Assembly: GCF_001659605.2 (NCBI RefSeq)
Contig: NC_035177.2
Span: 31,636,136-31,700,135, forward strand
Direction of reading: 5' to 3'
DNA: 64,000 nt
DNA from: Manihot esculenta
Lineage: Eukaryota > Streptophyta > Magnoliopsida > Malpighiales > Euphorbiaceae
In this document: in pieces, positions 36,780 to 51,158 of the stretch
How the letters are laid out: every line of letters begins with the position of its first letter
Position numbering within the stretch: the first letter of the stretch is position 1
The notes under the pieces: model-generated
What the model was told of the DNA's origin: nothing
The model's database searches: none
Seen by the model: the letters and a program-made list of their open reading frames with translations, nothing else
Position numbers and translations under genes: made by a program

Positions 36780-37923
36780 GTGCCTGACTCAATATATAAC
36801 TGTTAATAATTTAAAATAAGGTAGATAGAAAATATTTTAATAAAAAATTTACTCTCTCCCTTATCCCTCCCATAAAAATAAGTTTTTTTCTTTTTCATTT
36901 AGAATTGTAAATTATTTTCTAATTTTGAGATGATAATTATTTATTAATTTAATGATATATTTTTATTTAATATATATTAAAAATAAAATATATTTTTTAG
37001 AATATTTTAATAAGAATGTGTACTCAATTTTAATGAAACAGTGTGATTGGATGACATATTAAGAATATATGATGTAAAATTTATTGCTTTTAAATTTTTA
37101 AATACATTCTCTTAAAATATGTAAGGATAAAAATAAATTTATTTTTATGGGATGATACTTGCTATATTTTATATATAATATATATTAAAATATTAAACAA
37201 AATTAACTATTTAAATATTTCCAAAAAAATTATTTAAATATAATATTGGTTAAATAAACCAATTTATTAATATAATATTTCATAAATTTAATTTTTAATT
37301 AAAACTTAAATTATCAGTAATTTGAATAAATAAACTAAATTATAGAATTTTGTTTTAAAATAAAAATAACGACATTAAATTATAATTTTTAATAAACTTT
37401 ATATATTAAAACTTTGTTTGTTTATAAAAATTAATATGTATTTGAATATATTTTTTATGAAAAATATTTTATGTAGATATTTTTTGTAAAAAGTATTTTT
37501 TAATGGAATAATTTATTTTTTATTATGTAATTTTAATTTAAATAAAATATATTAAACATTTATATATAAAAGTTTTAAATATAAAAAATATTATTTTTTA
37601 TAAGAGAAAGTTATTTTTTAAAATAATTTAATTTTTTTACCGGAATAATGTTTTCTGTTAAAAAACATTTTTTAATTCTAAATTATAATTATTCTAATAA
37701 ATTAAATGGTAATTGGGGTTGGATTTTAATACGTATGCCCAATTTCTCGAATGGCCCCTAAGAAAGAACCGAATTGGCAAATACCTCCTAAACGTGACCC
37801 ACTTAAGCCAAAAAAAAAAAGCTCTTTTCTTCTCCGTTAGGTTACATTGTTCGAAGCCAAAATAAACCTCCAAATCGATCCATAATTCTCAGTCCAGTCT
37901 GCTACTTCTTGATTCGATTACAG
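36780..37923. other. AT-rich intergenic DNA and proteasome gene promoter region
   Basis: No gene is seen up to about 37,800. The less AT-rich stretch from about 37,730 should hold the promoter and first noncoding exon of the proteasome beta-2 gene. Confidence 0.5.
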
Positions 37924-38034
37924 GTACCCATTGATATTTTGTTGAGATCTATCATGGGTCTTTAGTTATTCAGTTACTAAGTCCTTATTTTACTTGTTTA
38001 GCAGTTCCTTTGTTCTTCTTTTGCTTTCAAGCAG
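37924..38034 (+). other. Likely leader intron of the proteasome beta-2 gene
   Basis: GATTACAG|GTACCC at 37923/37924 and TTTCAAGCAG|CTGG at 38034/38035 are good splice sites 34 bp before the start codon. This would be a 111-bp intron in the 5' untranslated region. Confidence 0.5.
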
Positions 38035-38068
38035 CTGGTTCACAATTGCATTTTCCAGTTTCTAAAGA

Positions 38069-41000
38069 ATGTCGAAATTGGCGGTAGATGTTCCTCCAAT
38101 GGGTGGATTCAGTTTCGACCTCTGCAGAAGAAACGATATGCTGGCAAAGAAGGGAGTTAACCCTCCCTCCTTTAGGAAAACCGGAACTACAATTGTTGGT
38201 ATAGTTTTCCAGGTATGATAATGCTTAAAGTGTATATATTATGTTAATTTCCATTTTTTTTCCTGTAGAATTTGTAAAAGTAACTCAGTTTGATAATTAG
38301 TTCTCAGCAACTGTTGTATAGTTAATTTGATTGCGTTCTGAGTCTCCTAATCTGTTAATCTTATTCGAGATGTACGAGTGTGTCGGAAATTCTGGAGTTC
38401 ATTTTTAGGATTGTAATCCACAGCCTTAGTTTTTAGGATTGTATTTTTGGACTAGCCATAGCCATAGCCATAGTGTGATTGAGGTCACCAGTCATGATTT
38501 TCAGGCTGATGTAAGGATGAAGGAGAATAGATTGGTCTTATTAGCTTTTCTGGTTTTAGAAATTTTAGCTATAACAAGCTGCATTAGGGTGAGCATTGAG
38601 ATTGACTGGCTGTCATCCTGAGGCATGGAATTAGTTTTTTTTTCCCCCTCTTCCTGAAGTATTTATATAACATGCGTAAGATTGCCCGGTTCGTTTGTGC
38701 ATTTCTATATAACCATACTTGCATGGCAACATGAATTTTAGCCTGTATCCGAGTAGAATCAGGTGGGTTTGCCGTGGTATGCTTCCTTGAACCACCTTAG
38801 TTGGTTTGCCACTGAAAGTTGTTTGCACACAATGTGGAAACTGAGTAGCTTTGTATCTGCAAATTTGATTTAAACTTGGGTTGATACATCATGTTGGGAA
38901 TTGATTTGGACTTATTTTGTGAAACAATTATCTAATTTCAGTATAATTATGGTAAATAGCTTCTTTTAACTTGACAACTGTCAATGCAAATGCTGTTTGA
39001 ATATTTAGAGGGTGAAGAGTATCATTTAAGAGAAATGATACAGCAGAATTGTCAGAAGTGAGAATTATTAGGGTTTCTTGTGTTTATAATTATAAGTTTA
39101 ACTTGAGTGATGAAATTTTGAAAGCATTGTATGTTTGATTAATGATTACCACAGATTCTGATCACTAAATTTTATGCCTGGGCAATCTTGTGAATTTCTC
39201 AAGCTGTGGCTAGTGTTAACTAACCTGCCTGTAGTTAAAAATTCAAATTGCCACAGTTGAGTTGGGTTGAGCAGGCTCATTGGGTTCATCATGTTTCTTG
39301 TCCTAATGTTTCCCCACGATACACATGCATACAAGCATTTCTTGCTTGCTTATAAATTGTCGTCAACCTCAAAAATACTCAGATGAATGACTAATTGGCA
39401 TCAAATATACCTGATGAGTAGACATATAAAAGAATTATGCTACACACATAAACACGTAAACAGAAAATTATAAAGCTGAGTGAAGGCAGAAAACTATGAT
39501 ATTATTCTTTATGGATGTGGATGGGTGTGTGGTTTGTGATCATTGCTTGAATTTTGGGGGTTGCCATATTGTTGGTCCATATGGTTGCTAATTCTTGGCA
39601 TCTGTCTTGTCGAAACTTTACCTGAGTGTATCTAACTTGTTTAGTTTCTTTATCAATAATTCTCTACTTTATTCTATATAGGATGGCGTCATTCTTGGGG
39701 CAGATACTAGGGCAACAGAGGGTCCCATAGTTTGTGATAAGAACTGTGAGAAAATTCATTATATGGCACCGAACATTTATTGTTGTGGAGCAGGAACTGC
39801 TGCTGATACTGAAGCAGTAACAGGTATTATTAAGATTCTTGGTAGTTTTAGGCCTTCATAGAACTTCACTTAAACATGATGGACACTTTTTTTTTTCTCA
39901 TTTTCATGTTACTGGACCTAAGGCATTGCCACGGTGTTTACATTTGTGTAGACATGGTCAGCTCACAGCTGCAGTTGCATCGCTACCATACTGGCCGAGA
40001 ATCAAGGGTTATTACAGCATTGACTCTTCTTAAGAAGCATCTTTTCAAGTTTGTGTTTCAACTTTGTGCATTTCACTATGTATCTCTTCATAGTAAGCAT
40101 GCATACTGACTGATTAATGTTTTGTCCAGCTACCAAGGTTATGTATCAGCTGCTTTGGTCCTTGGTGGGGTTGATTGCACTGGGCCTCATTTACATACTG
40201 TGAGTGTTCTTGTGATGCAGGGTGCTTTTGTACCTGGAACCTTTCTTTAAAACCATGAAATTGTCTGATTTCTTGTGAATGCAATGGTATTTTGCAGATA
40301 TATCCCCATGGATCAACTGACACATTGCCATTTGCTACAATGGGTTCTGGTTCTCTTGCTGCAATGGCTATTTTTGAATCAAAGTACAGAGAAGGCTTGA
40401 ATGTAAGTAGTTTGTCAATAGTGTTTTATACTTGTGGCGTTGAAGAAAAAAATTTTGCAGTTAAAATAAACAACTGTTATACAAAGATGCTAGTAATCTG
40501 GTTTTATACAAAGATGCATGAGTTTGCAATGATTAACTTACCATTGAATAGGAACACATGAATAAGAAAATATTACGATCCTCTACATGGTGTTGCAGTT
40601 GCCTTTCTCTTTTTTCATATCCAATCTCAGTGAAGCATTTTACCTTTGTAGAGGGATGAAGGTATAAAGCTTGTTTGTGAAGCGATATGCTCCGGTGTCT
40701 TCAATGACTTGGGAAGTGGAAGCAATGTTGATGTTTGTGTTATAACAAAGGTATGTGGTTTTCAGCCAGTCGCCTCTGTCATTGTCAAGATTTCTTGAGA
40801 TCATATTTGATGAAAATTTTCCCCTGTAATATGCGGTGGGACAGGGACACAAGGAATACCTAAGGAACCACATGTTACCAAATCCACGTACCTATATCAG
40901 TTCAAGAGGGTACACATTTCCAAAGAAGACCGGTCAGTATCTACTTGTGCAACTTCTAGCATTCAATTCTATCATGACACATATTTGAAATTTATGCTTA

Positions 41001-44000
41001 TAGAGAAGTGGTTACAAAGGATGTGTTTTGTTTAGTTAACCAAACACTGGCTGAAGCTGCTTTTGAAACCAATCTCGTACATTTGTTAAGTGCTGGGATG
41101 CATATGATTCTGCTTTAAAATATCACAACCTTTTTTTGATTAATAAGACTGATGCCTTTTTAGAACATTCGATAGTATCTGATGCTGTCCTGATCTCATT
41201 TGCTAGTATGGATGTCGGGTTTGGATCTACAAGATGAGAAAGAATGTCGGGTTGTTGGTTATAGACAATTTTTCCGATGCTTAAGTCAGTAGATGGTTTA
41301 TGGAAAAATCTAAGAGTAAAAGGTCAGGATAATAGAACGAGAGATATATTTGGAGGTGCTCTTATATAGAGTCAGTCAGTTAAATCCTTTTGGAAATTCC
41401 TTGTGGAATTCATCTGTCCTAGTTTGTCCTGCTAGTGTTGGAGTCCTTTGTTGGTTTGGATATGCAACCCGTGTAGAATTTAATGTCTTCTTCTAACAAT
41501 TAGTTACGTTCATGTAGGATTCCTTGTTTCTTGAGGTCTTACCATGATCGAATCTCCTTACTGTCTAGGGTTCAAACCAAATCCTTGTTTGAGATCCGGA
41601 TTGATTTTTTGGGATCCGAGCAGGATCCTTGTCTGAGATATGATTCGGACCTATAAGGGGATTTGGTTTTGGAAAACTTTGCGTAGACCAAGTGTGGGAT
41701 GGTCATGAGGTCCAAATATGGTTTCCAGGATTAGGTACTAGATATATTATCTGTCCCCCCTCGAGTTTTGTGAATCTTCAGGTTCACTTTCTAGAATACT
41801 CTTATGTACACGTGTCTAGCAAGCAGCCAATTAAAAATCAAAGACCAAACCGAACCGAAAGGTTCAATTTGATTATTTGATATATTCGTCTCAGTTTGGT
41901 TAATTAATTGAAATCAATAAGATAAACTGAATCGACCAGCCTTATATACAAAAACTTAAAGAAATCCTAGCCACCCTTCATTCCCTCTCATATCTCTCAC
42001 ACAGTCACTCTCCACTTCTTCCCTTTCCTTTTCCTCTCTAAACTCTATTCACTGTCTCGCATGCCATGAAATATGTGGACCAATCTACATCATCATCATC
42101 ATCTTCTTCTTCGCCCTCACCGCTGACTCCTTCAGATCTTATCATCCTCTTCGCCATCATCATCGACCCTCCAGATTGAAGTTAGCGACAATGCCAACAA
42201 TCTTCTTCTATAATACCCAATTGAAGAAAACCACATGCTCAATGGCGTAGACTCCACATTATCATCTTAAGTCATGAAAATGAGGATAGCTTGAAATGGG
42301 TTTTACTTTACTGGATCTGAGTATTATGTATAGGTTTTACTCTGATTCAATGTAATTATTTTTGCTATTTTTTTGAATTTTCGGTTGCGTTTAATGGTTG
42401 ATTTGGGATCTTGTAAAGAATTTGCTATTTGTATTCTTGTTGTTGGTGAAAGAATGTTTCAATCTATTTGTTTAGAAGAGATAAAAAGGCACAATTCCTT
42501 TGAATGTTTGAGGAAATGGTTTGAGTTAGATATTTAATTGTAATTTTTGTTAATAGTATTAGGTTCATGTGTTGATTTTCTGCATTTGTCCAGTGTTAAT
42601 ATTTAGCATTTATTAGATCTTTTGTATCCTTTGTGGATTTCTAAGAATTTGCTATTGAGCTTGAAATTAGAACCGATGAAGTGAACTGAACCGATTTATT
42701 TCAGTTCAATTGGTTATTACTTTTGGTTTGGTCTTCTATAATATATTATTTAATTACTCAGTTTTTTTATTTCAGCTCGGTTCGGCTTGAAATTGAACAG
42801 ACCAAGTGCTCACTCTTACACGTGTCATTTTTCTACGTGTTGGAAGTGGAGTCATCTCAATTGAGTGGGGGGGGGGGGTTGGGAAGTCCAAACATTGCCT
42901 TGTTAAATGTAGGGAACAATCAGATTCCCCATGGAAGAATGATTAAATTTTTTATTAATGGGGTGAGCGAGAGATAAAACATCTTTTCTCGCTCCCTCAA
43001 ACTCTTATATAAAAGGGGTGTGGGGACTTCATTTGCCTAACACCTCTTTTGAAAGCTTTCCCCTTCTCCTATTTGGTTTCTCTCTTCCTCTCTTTTGAGA
43101 GTTGTTTTTCTAGCTATGGTTCTTCTGTGTTTTCGCTGCTCTTCATCTTTCTGAAGGTGCATTGATCACTTTGTAATTTTGAGTCATGGTTGATGGCAAG
43201 TTATTACATACCAGACCTGCAATTCCCCTTGAAACATTGAAATAGGGAAAGAAAGAGATAGAAGTAGATTGGGTTGAGAAAAGAAATAGAAAGAGGAGAA
43301 GTAATAAATAGAATAAGAGAAGATAGAGGAAGACAGAGCATAATTAGAGAGAAAGAGATAGAAGAGAGAAATATTTTTTACTATTATTGATCTTGGATAG
43401 ATTCCTTTTTATAAATGGGTTCCTATTTGTACTGAAGAAAGTGGAAACCACTGCTGGACTAATTCCCTCCAACTTACACATACACATTCAACATACTAGC
43501 TACTCTACTTCTTAGTCATAACAAAATTCTCCTCCAGACCTCTCTCCCCTTGTTCTGGATGTTGAAGTAGATTGGTCTGACTCGGATGGTTTGGTTTTGG
43601 AGGATCTAGACATCAAAGAAGTTTCGCACTCAGTAGGTAGTTCGAACATTGAGTCTTTACATCCTTTGGTTTGTAGTGAACCTCATCTGACACGCTCTTT
43701 GGTTCATATGAAGATATTCAGTCTTAAGAGTGTAGCTATTCGGTCCATTGGGATGAAAGTATAATAGTCTTGAGATCTATGTTGGGTGGTCCTGCAGTAA
43801 AGGTCAAACTATTGCCGACTTGGTTCGTAGAGAGGATTGTATTGTTGTTTCCGAGGAGAAGCTTAAGGTTGGGTTTTGGTTCCCTCTTCACTCATTTTTC
43901 ATTGGAGTGTAAAAGTTGATTCGGTGCAGCATAGCCCAGCTTCATTCGAACAGTTGGCATACTTTGGTTGCATACGATCTCTCTGTTGGGACTAAAATAT

Positions 44001-45151
44001 TGAGCCCTTCACTAGGGTCTTGCCTCTATGTACTCTGTGGCTTCTGACTTAATTGCCGATATGGGTGGAAAACTTTGCCTAGACCAGCTGTGGGATTGGT
44101 CATGAGATCCGGATATGGTTTCGGATCTTAATTAGGTCCAGTTCGGTTTGAAATTGGCAGTTTTGGTTCCTTGTTTCTGGTTCCATTTGGATTCAGTTCT
44201 TGAAAAGTTTTTATGCAATTTCTACCCGGGAGAGTCAGAAACTTGATCACCGTGCGGGTTTTAAAGTTGGTCGTCATTTAAATATACCAGGACTTACAGT
44301 TTTCTTCTGCAATATATAGATGTTCTATTAAATTAGCATAAAAGATATTAAAATTATTCTTCTATTAACTTGAGTATATTTTGTTAATATGTTAAGTGTA
44401 TTTTATTCATATAAATAATTAATAACTATTAATTAAAACCTCGACTTACATTGCGAGTGGAATTTGTAACACTGGAAATTAGACGTTAATATTTACTTGT
44501 AAATATTTCTTCTTCATAATTTGAATAAGAAACTATTTCTAGTCAAACTGTTCAAGTTTAAATGAGGTTAACTATTAATACAAATAAAGAAAATTAGATT
44601 TTATTTCTATAACTTAAAAATTTATTTTTGCATAGCCCATTAGTTATAACAAAATTATATATATAATTGATTTTGGTTTCAGTGCATAGGTTTGGATTTT
44701 GAGGAAAAAAAGAAAAGAATCAAATCAAAACATTAATATTAGTTCGCTTCAGTTTCTACAATTTCGATTCTGGTTCAGTTTGGATACCTGTGAACTGTGC
44801 AAAATCCTAGCATAAACTCTGCCATTGAACTGCATTTTTCACTGGTTGTGCCTGAATTTTGGAATGTAGCAATCTGTTTATATGATCTATTATTGGTATT
44901 TAGTATGCTCAAACTGAATTTTGGAATGTAGCAATCTGTTTATATGATCTATTATTGGTATTTAGTATGCTCAAACAATAGTTCATCTTTCTTTTTATTA
45001 GTTTCAAGTAGTGATATATTTTTCAATTTTCTTTTTGTTATTCATTATTGATTTGTGTGTTCATCTGTTTCCAGAGGTCCTTCTAACAAAGATTACACCA
45101 TTGAAGGCTAAAGAGGAAGTTACTGATGGGGGTGACGCGATGGAAGAGTGA
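38069..45151 (+). CDS. PBB: 20S proteasome subunit beta-2 (beta type-7, PBB)
   Basis: Eight exons: 38069-38212, 39682-39823, 39952-40048, 40130-40199, 40298-40402, 40652-40750, 40845-40932 and 45075-45151. They join in phase to 273 residues, the same length as Arabidopsis PBB1 as remembered. A propeptide of 39 residues ends in KTG, and Thr40 (TTIVG) becomes the N-terminal nucleophile. Asp56 and Lys72 match catalytic Asp17 and Lys33 of the mature enzyme. This subunit gives the trypsin-like activity of the 20S core in cytosol and nucleus. The last intron is about 4.1 kb and full of repeat remnants, yet the last exon ([10 protein letters not shown]...AMEE) is intact. No defect is seen. Confidence 0.95.
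41668..44141. repeat. Diverged direct repeats in the last PBB intron
   Basis: 41668-41738 and 44067-44141 share the phrases GGAAAACTTTGC.TAGACC, TGTGGGAT.GGTCATGAG and ATATGGTTTC, in the same orientation about 2.4 kb apart. They may be remains of the ends of an old insertion. No retrotransposon domain was recognised between them. A purine-rich stretch lies at about 43240-43370. Confidence 0.4.
41817..42818. mobile_element. hAT-like insertion in the last PBB intron
   Basis: About 1.0 kb flanked by exact 8-bp repeats CACGTGTC (41809-41816 and 42819-42826), the hAT duplication size. The right end, reversed, reads TAAGAGTGAGCA, close to the hAT-type end TAGGGGTGAGCA seen at 36324. The left end, TAGCAAGCAGCC, is poorer. 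GGTTCGGTTT/AACCGAACC-like phrases sit near both ends. The middle (about 41960-42300) is less AT-rich, pyrimidine-rich and resembles a 5' untranslated region, but no coding frame was recognised. Confidence 0.5.
44852..44975. repeat. Perfect tandem duplication of 62 bp
   Basis: CTGAATTTTGGAATGTAGC... occurs at 44852-44913 and again at 44914-44975 with no difference. It lies in the last PBB intron, about 100 bp before the final exon. Identity of the copies suggests a recent event or an assembly artefact. Confidence 0.95.
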
Positions 45152-47034
45152 AAATCATCAGCTTTTGTGGCCTTTGGGATGACAGCATCTCTTGTAATTT
45201 GCTGTTTCAAAACCTCAATGAGGAATGAATTCTGAACCTTGTTTTTCATACAAGCTTGCTAGGTTTGTTGCAGGAACTTGAATATTATGGAAGCAGTATT
45301 GCAAATTTCCTGGCGTTTGTTTCTTTCTGGGTTGAATTGATGTGGGTCTGATTAGAGTTCGAATACAAGACCTCGTAGTCCTACCATCTTTAAAAATGCA
45401 TGAAGAGAGTTGAACTTGGGTTTCTGACATCTTGAGCATTTCTGGTTTCGTTTCATGGGTTTGCTTCATTGGAAATTTGATGTTCCTGAAACATTTGAAT
45501 CAGGTGGGAAAGATTTGAATTTTTATCAGATAATCTGTTAATGGATATGAACTGGGAAGAAAGGAGATGCAGGGCAAACCAGATCCGTATCATTTTTTGA
45601 CAGAGCAATGATTGGTAGATATCATTGCGTATTTACATATGGGCGTTGCTGTGGGACAGTTGAGACCGGTTCAGGTCAAACTCCGTGGCCATAGTTTTGA
45701 TTCTATCTTTGTTGAACCTAAATCAGAATCAGTTTCGATTTGATAAAATTTAATTTTTCCTTCTAAACACTTATATTTGTTTGTTTTTACAATAAACAAA
45801 GTTTTTCAAGGATTTGAAACCTTAAGTTCGTACTTGGGAGAGAAAATAGTTTTTTAAATTTTTTTTTTTTGAAATTTTTTAAAAAGAATTCAAAATATTC
45901 ATTTTCAACTCACTAAAATAGTGGATTAAGAAGATTTTATCTTTAAAACTCCACCATTTAAATAATAAAAAATTTAGAAATCTTGCTGTAAAGTATTACT
46001 TCACTTTATGTCCTTTCAAATATAGTACTAAATTTTTTCATTAAAAATTAAATAAATTATTATATCTTATAAGCATGTCTTGTAAATTTAAATCTTATAA
46101 TATATGTAGAAAGATTTTTATTCTGATTGTAAATTTTAAACATTTCAAATCAAAATCAAATGGTTGAAATTATATTATACCACTAAGAAATGGAACTATT
46201 TTGAATTGATTTTAAATGAAATCATTTGAAATTGGAATCCACAAAGCCAATCGAACCGGTAGATCCTGCCAAAACCGGATAAGGAGGAATGTTGAAGCAA
46301 ATGATAGTGTGTCCCTTTCAATATTTTCTTTCCCCAGCGGCTCTAGCATAGCATAGCATCCCTATCTTTGCTTCAGAACCTCCAATCCTTCCAATCATAT
46401 ACAAAAGGAAATTAGGAAATATTTTTTTAAGGTCTAAATAAATCATTATTTAATATAGTAATATTTTTAATAAAATTTTTAAAATTATTTACTGTAATTT
46501 TTTTATTTTTATATTAATTAAAATATTAAATTTTTAATATTTTTAATTAAAAATATTATTATATTATATCAAAACTTATTCGGTATTTTAATTAGACTTG
46601 TTGCCTTAGGTTTGGATAGAAAAATGAAAAAATATTAATTAATTTTAATTATTAAATACCATATTATAATTTAAGTGATTTACCTTAAATGACATATTAA
46701 AGTGAATCGGAGAGTATAACTTTTTAAATCAACGGAATTTATTAATTTAATTATATGTTTTCAAAATTTAATAAAAATAGGGATAGAGTAATAAAAATGC
46801 ATTAAAATAAAAAATTAATGCGAATAAATCATAAATAGAGGGGCATTAATAGAAATAAATTAAAGATTAAGTAAGAACACGCAATTCTTCATCTGCTCTA
46901 AGCAAAAAGACATGCTATGTCGGTGATTTATACGTCACGCTGCCTCTTCCATTAGAGCCCATTTCATTCCCCTTTCTCTCAGCCCCAATTCCTCTACCTT
47001 CTCCTCCTCTCCGACGCATCCTTCTCTTCTCGGA
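45152..47034. other. PBB 3' region, intergenic DNA and RABB1 promoter region
   Basis: The first few hundred bases should be the PBB 3' untranslated region. A degraded repeat with inverted GGTTCAGGTC/CCGGTAGATC-like ends may span about 45,650-46,280. The rest is AT-rich. The pyrimidine-rich stretch at 46,900-47,034 is the likely RABB1 5' untranslated leader. Confidence 0.5.
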
Positions 47035-49781
<2,747 letters not shown>

Positions 49782-51158
49782 TTGAAACACAAATATAACC
49801 TGTATTGTAATTGATCATTCTCCCCACACATATGAATATATTATGCTTAGAAGTGTTGTATTTGACTTTCTGGTTGACATTTAATGTATAGATCCAACAA
49901 TCTGTTCTTTGGACAAAATTGAATTTAATTGATAGGGATTCAAGTCTTTTGAGTGCTTGAAAATTTTCCTGTGTCGGCACAATGTTTTTTTATGTTCTGA
50001 ATCTGTTGTGATTCAATTTTATCTTTTACATATTATCCCATGGAGAAAGTATTGAGGTCAAAATGCCCCCAGAGCGAATGTATAAGTTTGCTCTTGATAT
50101 ATCTAAATTAATGCATAATTTCTAACAGTCATCCAGGCACTAAATTGTGTAATTAAACAAAATAAATCAGCACATAAAATAGCAAACCATTATTCTTTTA
50201 AACAACCAAATCTTTAGTAATGAAGTAATCGACAAGTTACAGAGGGTTTAATTGTGATACTAAGCTTGACAAGTCACCTCTTCGAACCCCCTCAAAAAAG
50301 GAGGTTCCAAATCCAATCAACCTCTCTCAATTCTAGAAATTGAGGAATGGGATTGCGTCTGATATTAACCCGCTTCACTTGATCTGCCGTTCAATCCATT
50401 GACGCAAATAAAACCTTGGCAGTCCGTCCTTAGTTTTTTCAATCCGCCGACTCATATCCTATTTTTTTTTTCTAAAAAAAATAAAAGAAACTTCTTTCAA
50501 CTATGAAAAAAAAAACATAACACGAAGCACCAAACATTTGAAGATCAGAATCATCATCCACAGATGTGCAACCACCTTAGCTGATCTTTTTGCAAACAGA
50601 ACAGAGCAATTAGGAATACTACGTGTAAATATAATGCTAACAAATACTTTTGCCCCCTTATTATAAATACTGTGTATCGAGTAGTCACTGAATTACACAT
50701 TATGGATGTGAAAACTACTTGAATGTTGATCCCAGTAAGATAGCAATCTATAAAACAAAACAAAATAAAAAGAATAAAATAAAAATAGAATCTACAAAAC
50801 TAAAAATTAAAAATTAAAAAAAAATAAGGCAAGGTGATCATCTGCCCTCTTCCACTAAACTGATATATAAAGTTGACAAGCCCTTCGATTAAATACATAG
50901 TATGCTTCCTTAAAAGCTCTTTAGTACATGGATTATCAATGATAATCCCAGTCATGTCCAGAATCCTCAGGTAGAGTGATACAGCATAATCTCTCAGTCC
51001 CACAAATGATCAGCAACAACTTTAAATTAGTAACAAAATTGTAAGATGCTCTGTTAATGCATCAAAATATCAAAGAGGACTCGCAGAGAAGTAAAGCAGC
51101 CAAAAGTATCCTCATAAGCTCCTTATGCAAACATATCTCACAACCTCAAAACCAATTA
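49782..51158. other. Region between the convergent RABB1 and ABT1-like genes
   Basis: It should contain the 3' untranslated regions of both genes. A-rich tracts occur at 50,470-50,520 and 50,760-50,830. No gene or element is recognised. Confidence 0.5.

Noticed and set aside
43237..43522. Possible small LTR (TGAAATAGGG...CATAACA)
   Set aside because: It has TG...CA ends, but the flanking five bases do not match and there is no second copy.
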